Position numbers and translations under genes: made by a program. From [Clostridium] celerecrescens 18A (GTDB taxonomy: Bacteria; Bacillota; Clostridia; Lachnospirales; Lachnospiraceae), in assembly GCF_002797975.1 (NCBI RefSeq), contig NZ_PGET01000001.1, positions 1,798,001 to 1,862,000 of the forward strand: a stretch of 64,000 bases of DNA, given 5' to 3'. This document shows, piece after piece, positions 54,035 through 62,873 of the stretch. The notes below the pieces were generated by a model. The model was not told the DNA's origin, ran no database searches, and worked only from the letters and a program-made list of their open reading frames with translations. Within the stretch, counting starts at the first letter, position 1. Every line of letters begins with the position of its first letter.

Positions 54035-54955
54035 TCATTCCACCCTTCTTACATCAATTTCCTTCTCATAATCATCCACCTTATCCATGGGGCCCAATCC
54101 GTTGCTCTCAGCCACATTTGCCCCTACTGCCGCAGAACGCTTTAATGCTTGTTCTACCTCCCCCGGCTGGTCAAGCCATACGCTTAAAAATCCGGCAAGA
54201 CACGCATCTCCCGCACAGGCAGAGCTGACCAGTTCAACGTTCTTTGTACCCGCAAAAAAAACAGATTTTCCATTATAAAAATAGGATCCCCGATCCCCCA
54301 GTGTAATAAGGATATTTTGTGCCCCCTTCTCGTGCAGATAGTGGAGGGCATCAACCATATCAGCTTCATCCCGCATAATGATTCCAAAGATATCTTTTAC
54401 TTCCTCATCATTGGGCTTAATTAAATATGGCCGGTAATGCATCAAGTCCTTTAAGTAACCGGAACTGATATCTAAAATCACCTTTACCTGTTTTTTTCTG
54501 CAGATTTCCATTACCTCATCATAAAACTGGTTTCCGATCCCCTTTGGCAGGCTTCCGCTGATTACCAGCGTATCTAAATCAACAAGTCCGTTCATCATCC
54601 GGAGCATATCCTCCTGCTTCCGGTCAGATACATAGGACCCTTCATTTACAAACTTGTACTCCTCCTTCCCATCGTTTATAAAAATATTAATCCGTGTGAT
54701 ATCCTCCACCCAGACCGGAAAGGTTTCAATGGATTTCTTCTGAGTCTCCTCAACAATATACTTTCCTGAAAAGTCCCCGAAAAAGCCAAGAACTTTTGAT
54801 TGGATATGGAACCGTTTCAAACAATAGCTTACATTCAGCCCCTTGCCATTGGGAGTATAAACTGCACCATACGTCCGGTTTACTACTTTTGCCTGTATTC
54901 CATTGGTTGAAATATTCATATCAATCGCAGGATTTGTAGTCAATGTATAGATCAT
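54035..54955 (-). CDS. PfkB family kinase, 1-phosphofructokinase / tagatose-6-phosphate kinase type
   Basis: A 306-residue FruK/LacC-type kinase, which makes the bisphosphate that the aldolase cleaves. The N-terminus TTNPAIDMNI and the NGKGLNVSYCL segment are typical. The anion-hole and catalytic-base motif reads CAGDACLAGF, where GAGD is usual, so one glycine is Cys while the Asp is kept. It is the first gene of the operon, about 45 bp downstream of a -10 box preceded by an RpiR-type site. FruK and LacC cannot be separated on sequence alone. Confidence 0.88.
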   Translation of the reverse strand: MIYTLTTNPAIDMNISTNGIQAKVVNRTYGAVYTPNGKGLNVSYCLKRFHIQSKVLGFFGDFSGKYIVEETQKKSIETFPVWVEDITRINIFINDGKEEYKFVNEGSYVSDRKQEDMLRMMNGLVDLDTLVISGSLPKGIGNQFYDEVMEICRKKQVKVILDISSGYLKDLMHYRPYLIKPNDEEVKDIFGIIMRDEADMVDALHYLHEKGAQNILITLGDRGSYFYNGKSVFFAGTKNVELVSSACAGDACLAGFLSVWLDQPGEVEQALKRSAAVGANVAESNGLGPMDKVDDYEKEIDVRRVE

Positions 54956-55000
54956 CTTCTATTGCACCTCACCTTTTTTCAGAACTTCTGCTCATTTGCC

Positions 55001-55036
55001 ATTATATATAGAAATTCCATGAAAATCTTTTCAGAA
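55001..55036 (-). promoter_or_regulatory. Promoter and RpiR-type operator of the PfkB/aldolase/DhaK operon
   Basis: On the minus strand TATAAT (55001-55006) lies exactly 14 bp from GAAAATCTTTTC (plus strand, 55021-55032), a near-palindrome that extends to GAAAATCTTTTCAGAA. The same 16-mer, with the same 14-bp spacing to TATAAT, occurs at 55901-55936. The operator occupies the -35 region and no good -35 hexamer exists, suggesting activation or regulator-dependent control. Confidence 0.8.
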
Positions 55037-55094
55037 ATTGAAAACCCAGCAAAGCCAAGATATAAAAAAAGGGCTGGATTTTTCATCCGCCCTG

Positions 55095-55841
55095 TTATTT
55101 TTTGCGATAGGTTGATATGTAATCAATGATAATTCTGCAAATCATATGCAATGCAATTCTTGATGAGACCTCAAATTCCTTAATAGCCTGATGGGAATGC
55201 TTATATCCGATAAGGGAATAATTGCTGTATAGCAACAGCTTGGACTTCTCATTACAGCAGCAGGTAATCACACGGTTTCCACGATGAAAGGCTGTAAATG
55301 CAGAGGCGATCAGCTCCGGAGTTTCTCCGTTTAAAGACAAGAGAAACAAAACATCGTCTGCCTTTAGTTTTGAAGCTTTTACCTGCATGATGTTGGGATC
55401 GTCTGTGTAAAAGACATCATAGTCCAGAAGCTGAAGCTTTAATGAAAACTCCTGCCCTACATAAGTTGTCGGCCCTCTTGCAAAAACCGATATCTGCCGG
55501 GCAGAATCCAGGCATTTAATAATTTCCAGAACATCGGTAAGGGAAATACGTTCATGTACTTTCTGTGCCTCGATAAGAGTTTTATTGAGTATTTCATTTA
55601 TGCCTTGTATTTCCTCGCTCTTTGCCTTATTAACGGAGCGGTACCGGAGCTCATTGAATCCGTTTAATCCGCACTTCCGGATTGATCTGGAAACGGTGGA
55701 GGGAGAAGAATAGGTCTCAAATGCAATATCTACAATTGACATCTCAGGAAGGGTATCTTCATGAGTATTAATAAAATTTACGATTTCAAGCTCGGTTTTT
55801 GTTAACTTATCTACGGTCTTTGGATCAAGTGATATAATCAT
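55095..55841 (-). CDS. RpiR/MurR family transcriptional regulator
   Basis: A 248-residue regulator. The N-terminal helix-turn-helix (about 1-77) includes IVDIAFETYSSPSTVSRSIR; a SIS sugar-phosphate-binding domain follows (about 100-235: QISVFARGPTTYVGQEFSLK, VLFLLSLNGETPELIASAF). GGAGGTG lies before the ATG at 55841; the 14 codons upstream are discarded. Its likely sites flank it, one at its own promoter and one at the kinase/aldolase operon. The effector is probably a phosphorylated sugar of that pathway. Confidence 0.9.
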   Translation of the reverse strand: MIISLDPKTVDKLTKTELEIVNFINTHEDTLPEMSIVDIAFETYSSPSTVSRSIRKCGLNGFNELRYRSVNKAKSEEIQGINEILNKTLIEAQKVHERISLTDVLEIIKCLDSARQISVFARGPTTYVGQEFSLKLQLLDYDVFYTDDPNIMQVKASKLKADDVLFLLSLNGETPELIASAFTAFHRGNRVITCCCNEKSKLLLYSNYSLIGYKHSHQAIKEFEVSSRIALHMICRIIIDYISTYRKK

Positions 55842-55900
55842 GACAACACCTCCTGTCTCATGTTTTTGAATGCGGCTCATCATTCTTAAAAACTGTAGAA

Positions 55901-55936
55901 ATTATATCACAAACAATAACGAAAATCTTTTCAGAA
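55901..55936 (-). promoter_or_regulatory. Promoter and RpiR-type operator of the rpiR-like gene
   Basis: TATAAT on the minus strand (55901-55906), 14 bp spacing, then GAAAATCTTTTCAGAA (plus strand, 55921-55936). It is identical in architecture to the site exactly 900 bp away at 55001-55036, indicating autoregulation. Confidence 0.8.
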
Positions 55937-55959
55937 TTTACAAATATTGACACGACCCT

Positions 55960-56006
55960 AAAAAAGCTGCGGCATCAGACCGATTAATCAGTCTGATGCT
56001 GCAGCT
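55960..56006 (-). terminator. Strong intrinsic terminator of the ribose/deoxyribose operon
   Basis: AGCTGCGGCATCAGAC pairs with GTCTGATGCTGCAGCT over 16 positions with a single wobble, a 10-base loop, and TTTTTT after it on the minus strand. It lies 15 bases past the stop at 56021. Confidence 0.92.
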
Positions 56007-56020
56007 AATAAAAATATCAA

Positions 56021-57040
56021 TTATTCTTTTGTAACTAAATCATTTACGTTATCAGCAGTTACCAGTTCGTTGTCCAGAATCACATACTTGTCCACGTCTT
56101 TGCCCTGCAGATAATTGTATGCAGAATTCAAAATCGCTTTTCCAAGGAAGAAAGGCGGTTCTGCAATCGTTGCATTAACCTTTCCTGCTTTAATGGCTTC
56201 AATGGTGTCATCAATGGCATCGCAGCCAATCATGGTAATCTCATCCAGACGGCCGGCAGCTTCGATCGCTTCCAAAGCTCCAAGAAGCATTTCATCGTTG
56301 GCTGCATATAATCCGTCGATGTGGTCGTTGGCCTGAAGGATGTTCTCCATTACGCTCATGCCCTTGGCACGGTCAAAATCTGCAACCTGGCAGGCAACGA
56401 TCTTCATGTCAGGATTCTGGCTTATCACTTCGTTAAAGCCCTTGGAACGGCTCTGAGCCACATTGGTTCCCATAATACCCTGGATTTCTACGATATTTCC
56501 TTTGCCTCCCAGTGTATCTACCAGATACTCGCCGGCCAGTTTCCCGGATTTGATGGCATCGTAACCGATATGAGAAACCACTTCTCCGCCGCTTGCCTCA
56601 CGGTCCATGGTAAGCACCGGGATACCGGCTTCGTTACATGCTTCTATGGAAGATACGATTGCATCCGAGTCACAAGTATCAATGATGATGCAGTCCGGTT
56701 TCTTGGTGATCAGGTTTTCTACATCCTTCATCTGAATTGAAGGATCATCCTGCGCATCTGTAATATAAAGTTCTACTCCTAATTCGTCTGCGGCTTTCTG
56801 TACCCCGTCTTTTACATCCACAAAGAATGGATTTGTCTGAGTATTCATAGCAAGTCCTATTACGTATTTCTTTTCCCCTGACTTATCCTCTGTCTTTGCT
56901 TCCGCTGTAGCCGTAGCTGCTTCTGTCTGTACGGTCTCCTGCTTGGTTTCAGACGCTTTCTCTCCGCTGCTGCATCCTGCCAATGATGCAAGGACAAGTC
57001 CTGCAGCTGCTACAGCTGCCATGTGTTTTCTTTTGATCAT
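56021..57040 (-). CDS. Sugar ABC transporter substrate-binding lipoprotein (RbsB-like)
   Basis: A 339-residue Peripla_BP_4 protein with signal MIKRKHMAAVAAAGLVLA, lipobox LAGC and a polar Glu/Thr/Ala-rich linker to about residue 58. The mature part has VIGLAMNTQTNPFFVDVKDG and VSHIGYDAIKSGKLAGEY, close to ribose-binding proteins. It is the last gene of the LacI-controlled operon with RbsD, RbsK and DeoC, which makes ribose or deoxyribose the likely ligand. Confidence 0.9.
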   Translation of the reverse strand: MIKRKHMAAVAAAGLVLASLAGCSSGEKASETKQETVQTEAATATAEAKTEDKSGEKKYVIGLAMNTQTNPFFVDVKDGVQKAADELGVELYITDAQDDPSIQMKDVENLITKKPDCIIIDTCDSDAIVSSIEACNEAGIPVLTMDREASGGEVVSHIGYDAIKSGKLAGEYLVDTLGGKGNIVEIQGIMGTNVAQSRSKGFNEVISQNPDMKIVACQVADFDRAKGMSVMENILQANDHIDGLYAANDEMLLGALEAIEAAGRLDEITMIGCDAIDDTIEAIKAGKVNATIAEPPFFLGKAILNSAYNYLQGKDVDKYVILDNELVTADNVNDLVTKE

Positions 57041-57080
57041 AATCTTTTACCTTCCCTTCTTTTTACATTAATAGTTTTAT

Positions 57081-58049
57081 TTATTCTGCTTTCGCAGATA
57101 AATCCTTAACCTTTTTATCCACCAGAACTGCAATGAGTACAACTGCGCCCTTTACAATATTGGTAGCATGGGGATTTACGTTCATTAGTGTAAGAATATT
57201 ATCGATAATTCCCATGATCATAGCACCTACCACAGTTGGCAGCACAAATCCGGTTCCCCCGCTTAAGCTTGTGCCTCCAAGTATGACCGCCGCAATGGCA
57301 TCCATCTCGATCCCCTGTCCGCTGGTGGATTGTGCAGACCCCAGTCTGGCTGTTAAAACCACTGCCGCAATACCGCTTAAAAAGCCATTAATGATGTAAG
57401 CCATCCACTCCGTCTTTTTCACGGAAATTCCGGATAAGCGGGCTGCTTCCCGGTTTCCGCCAAAGGCATAAATGCTGCGTCCAAAGCTGGTTTGTGTCAA
57501 TATATAATGTGCCAGCAAGAAAAGAGCAATCAGTATAATAACAGGTACCGGAACCCCCAGAACCGTACCTTTTCCAATAAACTTATAGGAATCTACCTTT
57601 ACCGGAATGGGAGAACCCTTGGTGTAGACCAAAACACAGCCCCGTAGCAGGGTCATCATGCCAAGGGTAGCGATAAACGGGGGAATCCCGCATTGGGAAA
57701 TAAAAAATCCATTAACGATTCCGCAGGTAATTCCGATTGCGACTGCTGTAAGTACCGCCAGAAAGGTATTGCCGGTGGAAGCCAGCACACCAGAGGCTAC
57801 AACTCCGGCAAACCCCAGAATGGAGCCTACGGACAAATCGATTCCGCCGGTAAGGATCACAAAGGTCATGCCGCATCCGATGATGCCGGCAACTGTCACC
57901 TGCTTAAAAACATTAAACAGGTTAGAAACACTTAAAAAGCTTTCTGACAGAAAGGCGGCAAAGATACAGATTACCAGTAAGATCAAAACTGATCGATATA
58001 TATTAATTTGGTTGATTAACCGTTTCTTAGTTTCCTGATTCATTTTCAC
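57081..58049 (-). CDS. Sugar ABC transporter permease (RbsC-like, CUT2)
   Basis: A 322-residue permease with about ten helices; TGGIDLSVGSILGFAGVVAS and PPFIATLGMMTLLRG are the family segments. It overlaps the ATPase gene by 23 bases. A GTG at 58049 has 5-base spacing from GGAGG; an ATG two codons later (58043) is the alternative start. Confidence 0.9.
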   Translation of the reverse strand: MKMNQETKKRLINQINIYRSVLILLVICIFAAFLSESFLSVSNLFNVFKQVTVAGIIGCGMTFVILTGGIDLSVGSILGFAGVVASGVLASTGNTFLAVLTAVAIGITCGIVNGFFISQCGIPPFIATLGMMTLLRGCVLVYTKGSPIPVKVDSYKFIGKGTVLGVPVPVIILIALFLLAHYILTQTSFGRSIYAFGGNREAARLSGISVKKTEWMAYIINGFLSGIAAVVLTARLGSAQSTSGQGIEMDAIAAVILGGTSLSGGTGFVLPTVVGAMIMGIIDNILTLMNVNPHATNIVKGAVVLIAVLVDKKVKDLSAKAE

Positions 58050-59538
58050 TTACCCCTCCAGACGCATGTGCTAATATTTTTTCCTGATTCATTTCCTGTT
58101 TGGAGATTTCTAACACCGTTCGTCCTTCCCGCATAACAATGACGCGGTCACTGACTCCAATCAATTCCGGAAGATCCGTAGAAATTACAAGAATGCTCTT
58201 TCCCGCTTCCGTCAGCTTGTTCATAATGGTATAGATCTCCGCCTTGGCCCCAACGTCGACTCCTCGTGTGGGTTCGTCTAAAATCAGAATATCAGAATCC
58301 GCTAAAAGCACCTTTGCAAACACTACTTTCTGCTGGTTTCCGCCGCTTAACTTTCCGGCAAGCTGCTGTGCAGAACTGACTTTAATATTAAGCGCTTTCA
58401 CCTGTTCCTTTACACGGTCCATTTCCAGCCTGTTATCCAGCCGGAATCCTTTGGTCAGTTTTTTTAAAGATGACATGGAGATATTTTCTTTGATGCTTCT
58501 TAATAAAACAAGCCCCTCCTGCTTCCTGTCATCTGAGACAAACCCGATTCCTGCTTCTAATGCTTTTCTGGGAGAAGAACAATCCTTCTTTTTACCATGT
58601 ACGTATATTTCTCCGCTGTCCATTGGAATGGCACCGTAAATCAGCTTGGAAAGTTCTATGGTACCGGCACCCAAAAGACCTGTAATCCCTAATATTTCTC
58701 CTTTGTGAAGCTTTAAGCTGACATCATGGACCCCACGGCTGTTTACTTTCCTGGCTTCAAATACCACTTCCTGGGTTTTGTAATCTCTTACCGGATACAG
58801 GTTGGATACATTGCGTCCGACCATCATGGATACCACATCATCGTAATCCGTCTCTCCAATGATTTTAGATGCGACGAATTTTCCGTCGCGGAAAACCGTA
58901 AGGCGGTCTGAGATCTGAAAGATCTCATCCATGCGGTGGGATATGTAAATGATTGCAATTCCCTTTTTCTTCAGTTCCTCAATTGTCCGGAAGAGAATCT
59001 GGATTTCCTCATCTGCCAGTGCTGCGGTAGGCTCATCCATAATGATGATTTTTGCCCCGATGGTCAGGCACTTGGCAATCTCCGTCATCTGAGCCTCCGC
59101 CACTGATAGATTCTTTACCTTAGTCTTTGCATTGAACTTTAAGCCCAGATGATCCAGATTCTCCTGTGCATCCTGGTACAGCCTGTTCCAATCCACTTTC
59201 CCCAATGGACTTACCGGAAGTCTTCCAAGATACATGTTCTCTGCAACCGACATCTCCGGAACCATATTAAACTCCTGATAGATCATGGCGATTCCATGTT
59301 TTTCCGCATCTTTGGCAGAATGAAACACCACTTCTTTGTCATCCAGATACATGGCACCAGAAGTATAAGGCTGTGCTCCCGCGATTATTTTCATCAAGGT
59401 AGATTTTCCTGCCCCGTTTTCTCCGCACAGGGCATGGACTTCTCCCTCAAAGATCTCCAGATGAACCCCGTCAAGAGCCTTAACACCGGGAAACGTCTTT
59501 ACGATTGATTCCAGTTTTAAAACTAACCTTCCTCCCAT
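58027..59538 (-). CDS. Sugar ABC transporter ATP-binding protein (RbsA-like, double ABC)
   Basis: A 503-residue double-ABC ATPase. Domain 1 has GENGAGKST, LSVAEAQMTEIAKCL and IIMDEPTAAL; domain 2 has GLLGAGTIE (degenerate, as usual), LSGGNQQK and LILDEPTRGVD. It sits between the ribose pyranase gene and the permease gene, a ribose-operon order. Confidence 0.92.
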   Translation of the reverse strand: MGGRLVLKLESIVKTFPGVKALDGVHLEIFEGEVHALCGENGAGKSTLMKIIAGAQPYTSGAMYLDDKEVVFHSAKDAEKHGIAMIYQEFNMVPEMSVAENMYLGRLPVSPLGKVDWNRLYQDAQENLDHLGLKFNAKTKVKNLSVAEAQMTEIAKCLTIGAKIIIMDEPTAALADEEIQILFRTIEELKKKGIAIIYISHRMDEIFQISDRLTVFRDGKFVASKIIGETDYDDVVSMMVGRNVSNLYPVRDYKTQEVVFEARKVNSRGVHDVSLKLHKGEILGITGLLGAGTIELSKLIYGAIPMDSGEIYVHGKKKDCSSPRKALEAGIGFVSDDRKQEGLVLLRSIKENISMSSLKKLTKGFRLDNRLEMDRVKEQVKALNIKVSSAQQLAGKLSGGNQQKVVFAKVLLADSDILILDEPTRGVDVGAKAEIYTIMNKLTEAGKSILVISTDLPELIGVSDRVIVMREGRTVLEISKQEMNQEKILAHASGGVSENESGN

Positions 59539-59568
59539 ATGTTTTCACCACTTCCCCTTTGATTCCGG

Positions 59569-59967
59569 TCAATATGCACATCCTGAGACCAATACTACGT
59601 TGGTATAGCCAGTAAATTCCCCTGTCAGGATGATTGCCTTGGCCCCCTCAGTCATCTTTTTTAATTCTTTGTGGGGCACATACTCCACCGGAATTCCTTC
59701 CTGCAAGAGAGCAAGCGCCTTTTTATGCAGTTCAGGGCTTACTGCAAGTGCCTCCTCTGCAAATATGGCCTTTTCCGTTACCATATACTTTTCTATTTCT
59801 TCCAGTACTTCCAGATAAGCAGGACTTCCCGGCTTCCAACCCAAGTCCACCCGTTCCACTCCCTTGGGAATGGGAAGTCCTGCATCTCCGATTACCAACA
59901 TATCCATATGCCTGAGTTCTGCCATGACTCTTGCTAATTGTGGGTGTAAAATTCCTGTTTTTAACAT
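59569..59967 (-). CDS. rbsD: D-ribose pyranase
   Basis: A 132-residue enzyme interconverting the pyran and furan forms of ribose for the kinase. The family start MLKTGILHPQLARVMAELRH places the catalytic His at residue 20, as in characterised RbsD; IGDAGLPIP and AIILTGEFTGYTNV are further signatures. It overlaps the ribokinase gene by 7 bases. Length is normal. Confidence 0.95.
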   Translation of the reverse strand: MLKTGILHPQLARVMAELRHMDMLVIGDAGLPIPKGVERVDLGWKPGSPAYLEVLEEIEKYMVTEKAIFAEEALAVSPELHKKALALLQEGIPVEYVPHKELKKMTEGAKAIILTGEFTGYTNVVLVSGCAY

Positions 59968-60905
59968 GAGCGATTCTCCTTCTCCTGCTCTTTAATAAAT
60001 GAGTCAATTTCTTCCCTGTCGGGCATGGCCGGTGTGGTTCCGATCCTTTGTACCGAGATAGCGGCTAATGCATTGGCAAAGGCTGCCGCCTCCCATAGAT
60101 CCTTTCCTTCTGCTAAGGCTGCCACCAGGCCGCCATTAAACGCATCTCCGGCACCGGTCGTATCTACTGCACTTACCCGGTAAGCTGGCAGGATGCCCCT
60201 CTTCTTTGGAGTTGCTAAGTAAACACCTTTTCCCCCTAAGGTGATCAGTACATTTTTAACCCCTTTTTCAAAAAAGTAATCTGCAGCTCTTCCTGCATTT
60301 TCTTCCCCATCCACCGGTATCCCGGTTAATATCTCAGCTTCTACCTCATTCGGTGTGATTAAATCCACTTTACTTAAAATGCTGTCACTGACCGGCTGTA
60401 CAGGTGCCGTATTTAAAATGATTTTTACACCTTTCTCATATGCGATATCAATTACTTTTTCCACGGAAGAAATATTGGTTTCCAGCTGAGTCAGCAAAAA
60501 TTCCGACTGATCCAGCAAATCTGAAATGGATTCAACTTCTTCGTCTGTAATCGTGTCACAGGCGCCCAGAATGACAACAATTTCATTCTGGCTGGTGTTT
60601 TCATCAACCATGATCAGCGCACAGCCGGTCTCTGTCTGTCCTGTGCGGAATATCCGGTTTGTGTCCATTCCCAGGATTTTCATGGTATTTAAGGCCACAT
60701 CTGCGAATGCATCCTCCCCAAGCTTCGTTACCATGGTCACATCAGCTCCCGCCTTATGGGCAGCTACCCCCTGATTGAATCCCTTTCCTCCCGGACCCAT
60801 TTTAAAAACACTTCCTTTAACGGTTTCTCCCGGGACCGGAAGATGAGGGCTTCTTCCCATCAGATCCACTACAAAGCTTCCGAAAACTGTTACTTTTTTC
60901 CCCAT
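59961..60905 (-). CDS. rbsK: Ribokinase (PfkB family)
   Basis: A 314-residue sugar kinase that makes ribose 5-phosphate; a related branch phosphorylates 2-deoxyribose. GGKGFNQGVAAHKAGA near residue 38 binds the sugar, and the anion hole with catalytic Asp is VDTTGAGDAFNGG. It is 17 bases after deoC. The presence of deoC in the operon leaves open whether this kinase prefers ribose or deoxyribose. Confidence 0.92.
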   Translation of the reverse strand: MGKKVTVFGSFVVDLMGRSPHLPVPGETVKGSVFKMGPGGKGFNQGVAAHKAGADVTMVTKLGEDAFADVALNTMKILGMDTNRIFRTGQTETGCALIMVDENTSQNEIVVILGACDTITDEEVESISDLLDQSEFLLTQLETNISSVEKVIDIAYEKGVKIILNTAPVQPVSDSILSKVDLITPNEVEAEILTGIPVDGEENAGRAADYFFEKGVKNVLITLGGKGVYLATPKKRGILPAYRVSAVDTTGAGDAFNGGLVAALAEGKDLWEAAAFANALAAISVQRIGTTPAMPDREEIDSFIKEQEKENRSC

Positions 60906-60922
60906 AATCCTTCTCCTCTTTC

Positions 60923-61558
60923 TTATAGCAAGGCGATTCCGTTGCCTGCTCCTATCCTGTCCGCTCCGGCTTCTATCATGGCCCTTGCCTCTTCCGGTGT
61001 ACGGATTCCTCCGCTAGCCTTTACTTTTGCCCTGCTTCCTACGGTCTGCTTCATAAGTGCTACATCTTCAGCCGCAGCACCGCCCGTGCTAAAACCTGTG
61101 GACGTTTTTACAAAATCTGCTCCGGCTTCTATAGAAAGCTCGCAGGCTTTTACAATTTCCTCTTTCGTTAAGAGGCAGTTTTCTAAAATAACTTTTACAA
61201 CTTTCCCCTGGGAGGCTTCTACAACTGCTTTTATATCGTCACGCACCAGATCATAATTTTTATCCTTCATGGCGCCGATGTTCATTACCGTATCTACTTC
61301 ATCTGCCCCTGCCTTCACTGCCTCGGCGGCTTCAAAAGCTTTTGCAGAAGCTAACATTGCGCCCAGAGGGAAACCTACCACGCAGCAAACAGCGACACCG
61401 CTTCCTTTTAATTCCTGTGCAACGAGAGGTACCTGGCAAGTATTCACACACACCGATGCAAATCCATATTCTTTTGCTTCTGAACAGTATCTTTTAATTG
61501 TTTCTGACGTAGCATCTGCCTTTAACATCGTGTGATCCACTAATTTTGCAATTTCCAT
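60923..61558 (-). CDS. deoC: Deoxyribose-phosphate aldolase
   Basis: A 211-residue class I aldolase splitting 2-deoxyribose 5-phosphate to glyceraldehyde 3-phosphate and acetaldehyde. The Schiff-base lysine is Lys151 in FVKTSTGF and the second active-site lysine is Lys180 in [20 protein letters not shown] is also typical. It is the first gene after the LacI-controlled promoter at 61610-61638. Its position ahead of rbsK and rbsD is unusual for a pure ribose operon. Confidence 0.95.
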   Translation of the reverse strand: MEIAKLVDHTMLKADATSETIKRYCSEAKEYGFASVCVNTCQVPLVAQELKGSGVAVCCVVGFPLGAMLASAKAFEAAEAVKAGADEVDTVMNIGAMKDKNYDLVRDDIKAVVEASQGKVVKVILENCLLTKEEIVKACELSIEAGADFVKTSTGFSTGGAAAEDVALMKQTVGSRAKVKASGGIRTPEEARAMIEAGADRIGAGNGIALL

Positions 61559-61596
61559 TTTCTTCTCCTCTTTTCTTTCATTCTCTATCTCCCCGT

Positions 61597-61616
61597 ATAT
61601 GTAACCGGTTACATAT
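61597..61616. promoter_or_regulatory. LacI-type operator of the deoC-rbs operon
   Basis: A perfect 20-bp palindrome centred on AACCGGTT. Its 16-bp core ATGTAACCGGTTACAT recurs upstream of the LacI gene at 62677-62692. It overlaps the -10 box of the deoC promoter, so binding would block RNA polymerase. Confidence 0.9.
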
Positions 61617-61638
61617 CCGGGGTAAAAATAAACTGCAA
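61610..61638 (-). promoter_or_regulatory. Sigma-A-type promoter of the deoC-rbsK-rbsD-ABC operon
   Basis: On the minus strand TTGCAG (61633-61638) and TATGTA (61610-61615) are 17 bp apart; the -10 box lies inside the operator. Confidence 0.65.
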
Positions 61639-61646
61639 ACCGCAGC

Positions 61647-62660
61647 CTATTTTATTAATTCTGACCCGCGAAGCACCACCTGATATGGAACAAAGATTTT
61701 CCTGCCGGAGCTTTTACTCTCCTTATGGGATAGCTTGTCAATCAGCATTGCCATCGCTTCATATCCCTGCCTCTTTGCATCACGTTCGATGGTTGATAGC
61801 CTGTAATCGATTATTTTAAGAGATTCAATCTGGTCAAAGCCTACCATTGATATGTCCCTGCCCATTTTAAGTTTCTGCTCGGTAAGATACTTAAGGACTC
61901 CCAGACTGGTCTGGTTATTGGAGGCAAAAATTGCAGTCGGCGGATCCGGAAGCCGCAGCAATTCTTTTGTCCGTTCATAGGCTTTGATAATCTTGAAATC
62001 TCCGGATACAATATACTCTTCCTTAAGTTCAATCCTATAATCCATTAAGGCCGCCTTGTATCCCTTTAACCGGTCCTTCCCCGGCATAGAAGTGCTTGGA
62101 CCTGTAATGATTGCGATCTTTCGGTGTCCGGCATGGATCAGAGATTCCACTCCTTTATAAGCAGCGGCGGCATTCTCTACAAAAACACCATCCAAACTGG
62201 AATTTTTAATATTCCGGTCAACTAAAACCACCGGAATTCCCTTGTTTTCAAATTGAATCAGCTTATCCCGAGTCACCATATCAAGCTCGGAAACCGGGGT
62301 AATAATCAAACCGGAAAGTCTTTGGCCTTCTGCCATCTGAAGGTATTGATGTTCCCTTTCCTGCATTTCACCTGTATCAAACAAAACAATGTTATACTGG
62401 TTATTGACCGCTATCTCTCCCATTCCGCTTATAACACTGGAAAAAAACTCATTGGCTATATCCGGAACAATAACACCGATACTGGAAGAGTCACGGGTGC
62501 TTAAACTTCTTGCAATGGCATTCGGTACGAAATCAGCTTCTTCAATTGCAGCTAAAACCTTCTGCTTCGTTTCGTCCTTTACATATCCGGACTGATTAAT
62601 CACTCTGGACACTGTCGCAGAAGAAACACCTACTTTTTTGGCAATATCCCGTATATTCAT
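61647..62660 (-). CDS. LacI family transcriptional regulator (RbsR-like)
   Basis: A 337-residue repressor. The N-terminal helix-turn-helix and hinge (about 1-58) read [20 protein letters not shown] and ARSLSTRDS; the rest is a sugar-binding PBP1-like domain. It lies directly upstream of the deoC-rbs operon, and matching palindromes are found before both transcription units, so it probably represses itself and the operon, with ribose, deoxyribose or a phosphate ester as inducer. Confidence 0.93.
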   Translation of the reverse strand: MNIRDIAKKVGVSSATVSRVINQSGYVKDETKQKVLAAIEEADFVPNAIARSLSTRDSSSIGVIVPDIANEFFSSVISGMGEIAVNNQYNIVLFDTGEMQEREHQYLQMAEGQRLSGLIITPVSELDMVTRDKLIQFENKGIPVVLVDRNIKNSSLDGVFVENAAAAYKGVESLIHAGHRKIAIITGPSTSMPGKDRLKGYKAALMDYRIELKEEYIVSGDFKIIKAYERTKELLRLPDPPTAIFASNNQTSLGVLKYLTEQKLKMGRDISMVGFDQIESLKIIDYRLSTIERDAKRQGYEAMAMLIDKLSHKESKSSGRKIFVPYQVVLRGSELIK

Positions 62661-62676
62661 TATTAGTATCTCCTTT

Positions 62677-62692
62677 ATGTAACCGGTTACAT
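62677..62692. promoter_or_regulatory. LacI-type operator of the lacI-like gene
   Basis: The palindrome ATGTAACCGGTTACAT is identical to the core of the operator at 61597-61616. It lies over the expected transcription start, between the -10 box (62697-62702) and the ribosome binding site AAAGGAG. Confidence 0.9.
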
Positions 62693-62696
62693 ATGC

Positions 62697-62725
62697 ATAT
62701 TAACATATTGTATAACGAATGTAAA
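62697..62725 (-). promoter_or_regulatory. Sigma-A-type promoter of the lacI-like gene
   Basis: On the minus strand TTTACA (62720-62725) and TAATAT (62697-62702) are 17 bp apart, about 40 bp before the gene. Confidence 0.65.
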
Positions 62726-62832
62726 GCCTTTTTTATCATTTTTTACAAATGATTTGGATTTTTTTGTGTAATCAGAAAATAGTGCCAGATAAGAAGGTAA
62801 TCCATGACAGTTATTATGACTGGAAGAATGGT

Positions 62833-62873
62833 AAAAAATAGCACGGCGGTAGTCTCTCGTTTGCCGCCGTGCT
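62833..62873 (-). terminator. Intrinsic terminator upstream of the lacI-like gene
   Basis: AGCACGGCGG and CCGCCGTGCT form a 10-bp GC-rich stem followed on the minus strand by TTTTTT. No minus-strand gene lies directly ahead of it, so it may be a second barrier after rpmF or a leftover of a lost gene. Confidence 0.7.
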
